Source: Pandoraea fibrosis | Lineage (GTDB): Bacteria; Pseudomonadota; Gammaproteobacteria; Burkholderiales; Burkholderiaceae | Assembly (NCBI RefSeq): GCF_000807775.2 | Contig: NZ_CP047385.1 | Location: 4,092,001-4,156,000, forward strand | DNA length: 64,000 nucleotides | Direction of reading: 5' to 3' | Shown: positions 57,607-64,000 of the stretch, piece after piece | Position numbering within the stretch: position 1 is the first letter of the stretch | Layout of the letters: each line of letters opens with the position of its first letter | The notes under the pieces: model-generated | What the model saw: only the letters and a program-made list of their open reading frames with translations | Databases searched by the model: none | Told to the model about the DNA's origin: nothing | Program-made: the position numbers and the translations under genes

Positions 57607-58308
57607 TCAGACGGCGCGACGCACCATCAGCTCCTTGATCTTGCCAATGGCCTTCGTCGGGTTCAGACCCTTCGGGCACACATCCACGCAGTTCATGATC
57701 GTGTGGCAGCGGAACAGGCGGTACGGATCTTCCAGGTTGTCCAGGCGCTCGCTGGTCGCCGTATCACGGCTGTCGGCAATGAAGCGGTAAGCCTGCAGAA
57801 GACCGGCCGGGCCGACGAACTTGTCCGGATTCCACCAGAAGCTCGGGCACGACGTCGAGCACGATGCGCACAGAATACACTCGTACAGACCATCCAGCTC
57901 ATCACGTTGCTCGGGCGACTGAAGACGCTCCTTCTCCGGTGCCGGCTCGGGATTGATCAGATACGGCTTGATCGAGTGGTACTGGTTGAAGAAGTGCGTC
58001 ATGTCGACGATCAGATCGCGAATGACGGGCAGGCCCGGCAGCGGCTTGAGCACGATCTTGTTCGGCAGATCGTTCATGTTGGTCAGGCAGGCCAGACCAT
58101 TCTTGCCGTTGATATTCATCGCGTCCGAACCGCACACACCCTCACGGCACGAGCGGCGGAAGGCGATGCCTTCGTCGATCTTCTTGAGCTTGACCAGGGC
58201 GTCGAGCAGCATGCGCTCATGACCGTCGAGTTCGACCTCGTAGGTCTGCATGTACGGTGCGGCGTCCTTGTCCGGATCGTAGCGGTAGACTTCAAAAATG
58301 CGTTTCAT
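57607..58308 (-). CDS. sdhB: Succinate dehydrogenase iron-sulfur subunit
   Basis: 233 residues. SdhB carries the 2Fe-2S, 4Fe-4S and 3Fe-4S clusters that pass electrons from FAD to quinone. Cys ligands: FRRSCREGVCGSDAMNINGKNG, then ECILCASCSTSCPSFWWN and FRCHTIMNCVDVCPKGLNP. Order sdhC-D-A-B is complete in this window. Confidence 0.97.
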   Translation of the reverse strand: MKRIFEVYRYDPDKDAAPYMQTYEVELDGHERMLLDALVKLKKIDEGIAFRRSCREGVCGSDAMNINGKNGLACLTNMNDLPNKIVLKPLPGLPVIRDLIVDMTHFFNQYHSIKPYLINPEPAPEKERLQSPEQRDELDGLYECILCASCSTSCPSFWWNPDKFVGPAGLLQAYRFIADSRDTATSERLDNLEDPYRLFRCHTIMNCVDVCPKGLNPTKAIGKIKELMVRRAV

Positions 58309-58323
58309 GATCTTGCGAATCCC

Positions 58324-60099
58324 TTAGAACGTCCGCGCCTTGGGCGGAACCGAGTCGACGGTCAGCGGCTTCAACTGCACCGGCTTGTAATCCAGACGGT
58401 TGCCTTCGCTGAAGAACAGCGAATGGCGCATCCAGTTCGCGTCGTCGCGCTCCGGATAGTCGCTGTGCGCGTGCGCCCCACGGCTTTCCTTGCGGGCCTC
58501 GGCTGCGATCATGGTGGCCTTGGCCACTTCGATCAGGTTGTCCACTTCCAGCGCTTCCATACGCGCCGTGTTGAACACCTTCGACTTGTCCTTCAGGTGG
58601 ACGCTCGACACGCGCTCGGCCACTTGCTTGATTTCGTCCACGCCTTCCTTGAGCAGCGCCGAGGTACGGAACACACCAGCGTGCTTCTGCATCGTTGCAC
58701 GGATGTCGTTGGCGATGTCCTGCGCGTACTCGCCCGAGCTCGAGGCTTCCAGACGTGCCAGACGCGCCAGTGCATTCTCGCCGGCGTCGGCGGGCAGCGG
58801 CTTGTGGTCGCCGTGACCCTTCACGAAGTCGACGATGTGATTGCCGGCCGCACGGCCGAACACCACGAGGTCGAGCAGCGAGTTGGTGCCCAGACGGTTT
58901 GCCCCGTGCACCGACACGCACGAGCACTCACCCACGGCGTAGAAGCCGTTGACGGGGGTCGATTCGCCGTTCTTTTGCAAGACGACCTGACCATGGTAGT
59001 TCGTCGGAATACCGCCCATCTGATAGTGGATGGTCGGCACGACGGGGATCGGTTCCTTGATCGCGTCGACGTTGGCGAACTTCAGCGCGATTTCGCGAAT
59101 CGACGGCAAGCGCTTCATGATCGTCTCGGCACCGATGTGCGAGAGGTCGAGCAGCACGTAGTCGCCGTTCGGGCCGCAACCACGGCCTTCCTTGATTTCC
59201 TGGTCCATCGAGCGCGACACGAAGTCACGCGGCGCCAGATCCTTCAGCGTCGGGGCATAGCGCTCCATGAAGCGCTCGCCGTTCGAATTGCGCAGAATAC
59301 CGCCTTCGCCGCGCACACCTTCCGTGATCAGCACGCCCGCGCCGGCCACGCCGGTCGGGTGGAATTGCCAGAATTCCATGTCTTCGAGCGGGATGCCCGC
59401 ACGCGCGGCCATGCCCAAGCCGTCACCGGTGTTGATGAACGCATTGGTCGATGCGTTATACACACGGCCGGCACCGCCGGTCGCGAACAACGTGCACTTG
59501 CCTTCGAGCAGGTAGACGTCGCCGGTTTCGAGTTCCAGTGCCGACACGCCGAGGACATCGCCCTCTTCGTTACGGATCAGATCGAGCGCCATCCACTCCA
59601 CGAAGAAGTGGGTCTTGGCTGCCACGTTCTGCTGGTACAGCGTGTGCAGCAGAGCGTGACCGGTACGGTCAGCGGCCGCGCAAGCGCGCTGGACAGGCTT
59701 CTCGCCGTAGTTGGCCGTGTGGCCGCCGAACGGGCGCTGGTAAATCGTGCCGTCCGGGTTACGGTCGAACGGCATGCCGAAGTGTTCCAGCTCGTAGACG
59801 GCGTTCGGTGCCTGACGGCACATGAACTCGATCGCGTCCTGGTCGCCGAGCCAGTCGGAACCCTTGATCGTGTCGTAGAAGTGGTAATGCCAGTTGTCTT
59901 CGCTCATGTTGCCGAGCGAAGCACCGATGCCGCCCTGAGCGGCCACGGTATGCGAACGGGTGGGGAACACCTTGGACAGCACGGCCACCGACAGACCGGC
60001 CTTGGCCAGTTGCAGCGAAGCGCGCATGCCCGAACCACCTGCGCCCACGATGACTACGTCAAAGCGGCGGCGCGGCAGCGAATTTTTAATTGCAGCCAT
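58324..60099 (-). CDS. sdhA: Succinate dehydrogenase flavoprotein subunit
   Basis: 591 residues. SdhA oxidises succinate to fumarate with covalent FAD. FAD loop: DVVIVGAGGSGMRASLQL; the FAD-linking His is in FPTRSHTVAAQGGIGA; substrate-site residues lie in the RPFGGHTANYG and GGIPTNYHGQV regions and in SCVSVHGANRLGTNSLLDLV. Full length. Fifteen bases separate it from sdhB and three from sdhD. Confidence 0.98.
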   Translation of the reverse strand: MAAIKNSLPRRRFDVVIVGAGGSGMRASLQLAKAGLSVAVLSKVFPTRSHTVAAQGGIGASLGNMSEDNWHYHFYDTIKGSDWLGDQDAIEFMCRQAPNAVYELEHFGMPFDRNPDGTIYQRPFGGHTANYGEKPVQRACAAADRTGHALLHTLYQQNVAAKTHFFVEWMALDLIRNEEGDVLGVSALELETGDVYLLEGKCTLFATGGAGRVYNASTNAFINTGDGLGMAARAGIPLEDMEFWQFHPTGVAGAGVLITEGVRGEGGILRNSNGERFMERYAPTLKDLAPRDFVSRSMDQEIKEGRGCGPNGDYVLLDLSHIGAETIMKRLPSIREIALKFANVDAIKEPIPVVPTIHYQMGGIPTNYHGQVVLQKNGESTPVNGFYAVGECSCVSVHGANRLGTNSLLDLVVFGRAAGNHIVDFVKGHGDHKPLPADAGENALARLARLEASSSGEYAQDIANDIRATMQKHAGVFRTSALLKEGVDEIKQVAERVSSVHLKDKSKVFNTARMEALEVDNLIEVAKATMIAAEARKESRGAHAHSDYPERDDANWMRHSLFFSEGNRLDYKPVQLKPLTVDSVPPKARTF

Positions 60100-60102
60100 T
60101 CT

Positions 60103-60468
60103 TTACACTCTCCACAGAATCTGCGCGGCATAGCCGGCACAAGCCAGCAGCCAGACGATCGTCAGCGCGTACAGCGCCAGTCGCACACCGACGGGCTTGA
60201 CGTAGTCCATCCAGATGTCGCGAATGCCGACCCACGCGTGATAGAACAACGCGAGCAGCGTCACGAACGTGGCCAACTTCATCCACTGATGCGCGAAGAT
60301 GCCGGCCCAGCCTTCGTAGGAGAAATCCTTGGCGGTAAAGAACCACACCAACAGGATCACGGTGTAGACGGCCATGATGACCGCCGTCATACGCTGCGCA
60401 ATCCAATCGCGCAGGCCGTAGTGCGCGCCGACGACGAGGCGCTTCGAACCGATATTGTTCTGTGCCAT
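60103..60468 (-). CDS. sdhD: Succinate dehydrogenase membrane anchor subunit
   Basis: 121 residues with three membrane helices (MTAVIMAVYTVILLVWFF, KLATFVTLLALFYHAWVGI, LALYALTIVWLLACAGYAA). The heme-side His is probably in ALFYHAWVGIRDIWMDYVKP, the family signature. With SdhC it forms the quinone-binding anchor in the inner membrane. One base separates it from sdhC. Confidence 0.94.
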   Translation of the reverse strand: MAQNNIGSKRLVVGAHYGLRDWIAQRMTAVIMAVYTVILLVWFFTAKDFSYEGWAGIFAHQWMKLATFVTLLALFYHAWVGIRDIWMDYVKPVGVRLALYALTIVWLLACAGYAAQILWRV

Positions 60469-60469
60469 C

Positions 60470-60883
60470 TTAGAACGCTCCGAACAGCTTGAGGGCGACG
60501 GCCAGCGTCAGCACCAGCGACACGGCCAGCACGACCACTGCCGAATTCTTACCGCCTTCCTTGCTCACTGCGTCGTGATTGAAGTCCATGCGCAGATGGC
60601 GCAAGCCGGCGCAGAAGTGGTGCAGGAAGCCCCACGACAATGCCAGGATGACAAGTTTGACAAACCAGTTGGAGGCGATGCTTCGCAGAACGTCGAAGCT
60701 GAGTTCCGACGTGAGGCTCTGTTCGAACAAATAAAGCACGAACGGCAACAGAAGGAACAAGATCACACCGCTAATACGGTGCAGAATGGACACGATACCA
60801 GCCGGCGGGAGACGGTACGTGACAATCTGTCCGATACCGATATTCCTGTAGACTGGCCGCTCTTTTTTTACCACTTCAGCCAT
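60470..60883 (-). CDS. sdhC: Succinate dehydrogenase cytochrome b556 subunit
   Basis: 137 residues from ATG 60883 (MAEVVKKERPVYRNIGIGQI); ATG 60895 adds four residues. Family signatures RPVYRNIGIGQIVTYRLPPAG, ISGVILFLLLPFVLY and the heme ligand region SWGFLHHFCAGLRHLRMDF are present, with three membrane helices. First gene of sdhCDAB-E-gltA. A GntR regulator gene ends 185 bases upstream on the same strand. Confidence 0.95.
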   Translation of the reverse strand: MAEVVKKERPVYRNIGIGQIVTYRLPPAGIVSILHRISGVILFLLLPFVLYLFEQSLTSELSFDVLRSIASNWFVKLVILALSWGFLHHFCAGLRHLRMDFNHDAVSKEGGKNSAVVVLAVSLVLTLAVALKLFGAF

Positions 60884-61068
60884 GCTAGACCCCATGTAGT
60901 TACATCAGCCCCGGATTTTAGCGCCGATTCTAGTGCGTTGCACCATACCGGTTCCAATGCTCCGGAAATTCCTGCCAACGGCGCACGACACGCCGCCCCT
61001 CATGCCTCGACTTTCAGGCACTCGCCGGCCACGACGCCGACTCGCCCCTGGGAAGTCGCCCTACCCTC

Positions 61069-61911
61069 TCAACTCAATTCGTTCTGGTAATGATGTTCCG
61101 TGGTGACGTACCAGCCCCGGCGCACTTCCACCGGCTTGTCCCCGTAAGTGTAGGAAACGCGCTCCACACTCAACAACGGGAACCCCTTCGGCACCTTGAG
61201 TAGCTCCGCCGTCATGTCGTCTGCGGCCACAGCGCGGACTTTTTCCACAGCGCGGATCATACGGGTACCGAATTCGGCTTCGAACAGGCCGTACATCGGC
61301 CCCTTGTATTCATTGAGCCGCTCCGCCGTCAGGCCCCGGAACAGCGCGCCCGGCAGCCAGATTTCGTCGAGCACCGTGGGACGGTCCGAGAAATCCATCA
61401 TGCGGCGAATGAGAATGACGCCATCGCCCGCCCGCAAATCGAGCTGACGCGCGATTTCCGCCGGTGCACGCATACGGCGGCACTCGATCAGACGACTGGG
61501 CGGGTGATGGGGTTCGCCCGAATCGGGCGCAAGACGCAGAAACCGGAATTGCACCCGGTCTTCGTGATGGGTCGCCACGAACGTGCCGCGCCCCTGACGG
61601 CGCACAAGCAGATTCTCGGCCGCCAATTCGTCGATGGCTTTACGTACCGTTCCCTGACTCACCTTGTAACGGGCGGCCAGATCGACTTCACTGGGAATGA
61701 TTTCGCCGGGCTTCCATTCGCCGGCTTGCAGGCTCTGGGTAATGAGCCCCTTGATCTGCTGGTACAGCGGGCTGAAGGTCGGCGACGCTCCTGCGGTTGC
61801 CGCACCCAGCGGGGCCGGAGTGGCCGGTGCGGCGTCGCGCGTGCTGTCCTGTCGCTGCGGGGCATCGACAGGCGGCGTAGTGTTGGATGTGTCGCGAACA
61901 TTCGCATTCAT
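61069..61911 (-). CDS. GntR-family (HutC-type) transcriptional regulator
   Basis: 280 residues from ATG 61911 (MNANVRDTSNTTPPVDAPQ). A disordered head of about 45 residues precedes the winged helix (SPLYQQIKGLITQSLQAG, IIPSEVDLAARYKVSQGTVRKAI, LLVRRQGRGTFVATH), followed by a HutC/UTRA ligand-binding domain (PAEIARQLDLRAGDGVILIRR, VLDEIWLPGALFRGL). The 20-bp palindrome 57 bases upstream is a likely operator, which would give autoregulation and control of mdh; the sdh genes follow downstream on the same strand. The effector is unknown; a TCA-cycle intermediate is a fair guess from context. Confidence 0.92.
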   Translation of the reverse strand: MNANVRDTSNTTPPVDAPQRQDSTRDAAPATPAPLGAATAGASPTFSPLYQQIKGLITQSLQAGEWKPGEIIPSEVDLAARYKVSQGTVRKAIDELAAENLLVRRQGRGTFVATHHEDRVQFRFLRLAPDSGEPHHPPSRLIECRRMRAPAEIARQLDLRAGDGVILIRRMMDFSDRPTVLDEIWLPGALFRGLTAERLNEYKGPMYGLFEAEFGTRMIRAVEKVRAVAADDMTAELLKVPKGFPLLSVERVSYTYGDKPVEVRRGWYVTTEHHYQNELS

Positions 61912-62250
61912 GGCGGAGATTTGACCACAAATCAAGGCCTCCGTCCATCGAATAACAGCAATAATCCTATGTCTTATATAAGACATAAGATAGAGTTGAC
62001 ATTCGTTGTGACGGCTCCTACACTGGCGCGGGCTAACAGGGGCCTGCAGCCGCAGCACGGCTATCATATAAGAGAGTCCGGTGCTTCGCACTCATCAATG
62101 GCAGCACACCCCGCAGCCCGCAAGCTTCCGTAGGTCAAGGAATTTTAGAAGCTTCATGTGACGCGGCGCTGTCAGCCTGGCAAAAAGCCACCCGGACGGC
62201 GAGCTCATGTTGAGCTTCGCAGGAATTTGTACACGTCTGGAGAGATTCTC
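61912..62250. other. Divergent control region GntR regulator/mdh
   Basis: About 339 bases between divergent genes. It holds the perfect palindrome at 61968-61987 and, at 62062-62076, a partial copy (TATCATATAAGAGAG) that keeps the half-site ATATAAGA. The mdh Shine-Dalgarno CTGGAGAGA is at the right end. No gene is seen. Confidence 0.5.
61968..61987. promoter_or_regulatory. 20-bp perfect palindrome, likely GntR operator
   Basis: The sequence from TATGTCTTAT to ATAAGACATA is an exact 20-bp palindrome in an AT-rich setting, 57 bases upstream of the GntR regulator start and 264 bases upstream of mdh. GntR/HutC proteins bind palindromes of this size. A TATAAT-like core inside (TTATATAA) could place it over a promoter. 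Confidence 0.7.
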
Positions 62251-63234
62251 ATGGCAAAACCCGCAATGCGTGTCGCCGTCACCGGCGCCGCTGGCCAAAT
62301 CGGCTACTCCCTGCTGTTCCGTATCGCCAATGGCGACATGCTCGGCAAGGATCAGCCCGTCATCCTGCAACTGCTCGACCTCCCGCAAGCTCAAGCCGCC
62401 GTCAAGGGCGTCGTGATGGAGCTGGAAGACTGCGCCTTCCCGCTGCTCGCCGGTGTCGTCGTGACCGACGACCCGAAGGTCGCCTTCAAGGATGCCGACG
62501 TCGCCCTGCTGGTGGGTGCCCGTCCGCGCTCGAAGGGCATGGAGCGCAAGGATCTGCTCGAAGCCAACGGCGCTATCTTCACGGTGCAGGGCAAGGCCCT
62601 GGACGAAGTCGCCAAGCGTGACGTGAAGGTGCTCGTGGTCGGTAACCCGGCCAACACGAACGCCTACATCGCCATGAAGTCGGCCCCGAATCTGCCGAAG
62701 GAAAACTTCACCGCGATGCTGCGTCTGGATCACAACCGTGCCCTGTCGCAAATCGCCGCCAAGACCGGCAAGCCGGTCGCCAGCATCGAAAAGCTGGCCG
62801 TGTGGGGCAACCACTCGCCGACGATGTACGCCGACTACCGCTTCGCCACGATCGACGGCCAGAACGTCAAGTCGCTGATCAACGACGACGTGTGGAACAA
62901 CGACGTGTTCCTGCCGACCGTCGGCAAGCGCGGCGCCGCCATCATCGAAGCCCGTGGCCTGTCGTCGGCCGCTTCGGCTGCCAACGCCGCCATCGACCAC
63001 ATCCATGACTGGGTGCTGGGCACGAATGGCAAGTGGGTCACGATGGGTATCCCGTCGGACGGCTCGTATGGCATTCCGGAAGACGTGATCTACGGCGTGC
63101 CGGTGACCTGCGAGAACGGCAAGTACAAGCGCGTGGAAGGCCTCGAGATCGACGCCTACTCGCGTGAAAAGATGAACATCACGCTGAACGAGCTCGAAGA
63201 AGAGCGCGCCGGCGTGGCACATCTGCTGGGCTAA
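62251..63234 (+). CDS. mdh: Malate dehydrogenase
   Basis: 327 residues from ATG 62251 ([21 protein letters not shown]), preceded by CTGGAGAGATT. It oxidises malate to oxaloacetate with NAD. NAD loop [19 protein letters not shown]; substrate Arg residues in [20 protein letters not shown]; catalytic His in [28 protein letters not shown]. It is the type of about 327 residues close to the cytosolic eukaryotic form, usual in Burkholderiaceae. The open frame upstream to 62158 lacks a ribosome binding site. Confidence 0.97.
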   Translation: MAKPAMRVAVTGAAGQIGYSLLFRIANGDMLGKDQPVILQLLDLPQAQAAVKGVVMELEDCAFPLLAGVVVTDDPKVAFKDADVALLVGARPRSKGMERKDLLEANGAIFTVQGKALDEVAKRDVKVLVVGNPANTNAYIAMKSAPNLPKENFTAMLRLDHNRALSQIAAKTGKPVASIEKLAVWGNHSPTMYADYRFATIDGQNVKSLINDDVWNNDVFLPTVGKRGAAIIEARGLSSAASAANAAIDHIHDWVLGTNGKWVTMGIPSDGSYGIPEDVIYGVPVTCENGKYKRVEGLEIDAYSREKMNITLNELEEERAGVAHLLG

Positions 63235-63846
63235 TCCCCCGGGGACTCGGCCCCATGCGACGCCAAAAGCGTCGTCAGGGGCCGAACCTGCGCCGGCGGC
63301 TTACCCCCAGTGCCGGCGCCCCCCCAATATAGGGAACGTTTCCTGCAGTCATCGTGTCGACCAGAGCAACGATCGAAGTGACGACATCCAGCGCGAACGA
63401 CCGTGCCGTCCATCGCGATATGCCCCTGGCATCGCCCCAAGCAACACCCAGCATACCGAGCGACTTCTTGGCCAAGCGAATGCAACGCCTCACTGCCGCA
63501 CAATGTGCCCCGGACCGGACGACCGGCGTGCGTGCAATGTGCCAGGCAAGCGTGCAGCGCCGCATGGCAGCCCCTCTTCCGCGTTCGCTTCGCCAAGTAT
63601 CCCGCCCATTGCGTATCACAACCGCCCCAGCCGGCGGTAAGATGAGTGCGCGCCAAGTCCGATCCCGGCGTGACGCCGAATTCCGTACCGTAATACCCTG
63701 CTCAGCGACGCCGGTTTGTACCGCCGTCGCCCGCTGTGCTTGGCGCAAGGGAATTGAAAAAATTTGTATGGTGACGCCGAACGACGCAGACTTCGTACGA
63801 TAATCTGCGCTTTTATCCGCTCTCACCCATTGTTTGGAGACTCGCC
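63235..63846. other. Long intergenic region after mdh
   Basis: About 612 bases. Immediately after mdh there are two strong GC hairpins: CGGCCCC with GGGGCCG enclosing CGACGC/GCGTCG (63248-63284), and GCGCCGGC/GCCGGCGC (63290-63319). They probably end or stabilise mdh mRNA, although no T run follows. The remaining 500 bases carry several overlapping frames on both strands (for example 63354-63803 plus, 63275-63910 minus) without ribosome binding sites or recognisable protein features. A GATAAT box near 63799-63804 may be the -10 of the following gene. Confidence 0.45.
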
Positions 63847-64000
63847 ATGAAGAAGCTTTGCCTGACCGCGCTGGTTGCCCTGTGTTCCGCCGCCGTTGTG
63901 CCGGCCGCATTTGCTGCTGAGCCCGCAGCCACGACGGCCAAGAAGCCGGCCCCGAAGAAGAAGGCTCCGGCCAAGAAGAAAGCGGCAGCGGCAGCGGCCG
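63847..64000 (+). CDS. Exported Lys/Ala-rich protein, partial at window edge
   Basis: The ATG at 63847 follows TTTGGAGACTCGCC (GGAG eight bases before). A clear signal peptide comes first (MKKLCLTALVALCSAAVVPA, then AFA cleavage site before AEP). The visible mature part is Lys, Ala and Pro-rich (KKPAPKKKAPAKKKAAAAAA), like histone H1/PhaF tails but exported. The frame is open to the edge. Function not recognised; binding to anionic envelope polymers or extracellular DNA is possible inference. Confidence 0.75.
   Translation, partial: MKKLCLTALVALCSAAVVPAAFAAEPAATTAKKPAPKKKAPAKKKAAAAAA

Noticed and set aside
57583..60492. A 969-codon plus-strand frame opposite sdhB, sdhA and sdhD
   Set aside because: It is antisense to conserved succinate dehydrogenase genes and its translation (Val/His/Arg-rich) has no recognisable features; long antisense frames are common in high-GC genomes.
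63275..63910. Frames on both strands in the post-mdh gap
   Set aside because: No ribosome binding sites, no conserved-looking motifs, and strong overlap of frames on both strands suggest non-coding high-GC sequence.
1..64000. CRISPR arrays, insertion sequences or prophage structural genes
   Set aside because: No regularly spaced direct repeats, transposase motifs or capsid/tail-like proteins were seen; the only mobile DNA supported is the tRNA-associated element.

Overview
The window looks like a chromosome segment of a high-GC betaproteobacterium of the family Burkholderiaceae, most likely Pandoraea or a close relative. This rests on gene order and protein style: leuC-leuD-leuB-asd-fimV-truA-trpF-trpB-methyltransferase-trpA-accD-folC-SPOR-cvpA-purF-metZ-hisC on one strand, then sdhCDAB-sdhE-gltA, a GntR regulator and mdh. 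No species-level claim can be made without a search.

Region 1 (1 to about 8.69 kb) is the end of an integrative, probably transferable element inserted at the 3' end of a tRNA-Ser(GCU) gene. It holds a tRNA-proximal tyrosine integrase (minus strand) and a plus-strand transfer-type module. The module contains small overlapping genes, a second tyrosine recombinase, a long disordered protein, a probable winged-helix protein and a VirD4/TraD-type coupling ATPase. An AT-rich island with a perfect inverted repeat and two small, apparently paralogous proteins of unknown function follow. The element runs off the left edge, so its other end and any classical relaxase cannot be seen.

Region 2 (8.7 to 23.4 kb) is core chromosome: tRNA-Ser, lysC, tilS, accA, a 3-methyladenine DNA glycosylase with a histone-H1-like tail, cysS, a TPR protein, two cyclophilins, lpxH, cysE, trmJ, suhB and gltX. 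Region 3 (23.5 to 34.7 kb) is metabolic and accessory. It has an ssuEDCB-F alkanesulfonate cluster without ssuA, a divergent AraC regulator, a CsaA-like protein, a divergent peptide deformylase, a phosphoethanolamine transferase, an MFS exporter and a succinate-semialdehyde-type dehydrogenase.

Region 4 (34.8 to 55.7 kb, all minus strand) is a long biosynthetic super-cluster for histidine (hisC), methionine (metZ), purine (purF), folate (folC), fatty acid (accD), tryptophan (trpA, trpB, trpF), leucine (leuB, leuC, leuD) and lysine/threonine/methionine (asd). Embedded in it are truA, fimV, a SPOR protein, an orphan DNA methyltransferase and an entericidin-like lipoprotein. A sequence matching the SAM-II class riboswitch, with its own promoter and a downstream terminator, lies in front of metZ.

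Region 5 (55.9 to 64 kb) is a TCA-cycle block: gltA, sdhE and sdhBADC on the minus strand, a GntR regulator with a 20-bp perfect palindrome in its promoter region, and divergent mdh. The right edge cuts an exported Lys/Ala-rich protein. The most interesting items are the element's second recombinase and coupling-protein module, the metZ riboswitch, the orphan methyltransferase inside the trp genes, the GntR palindrome, and the H1-tailed glycosylase.
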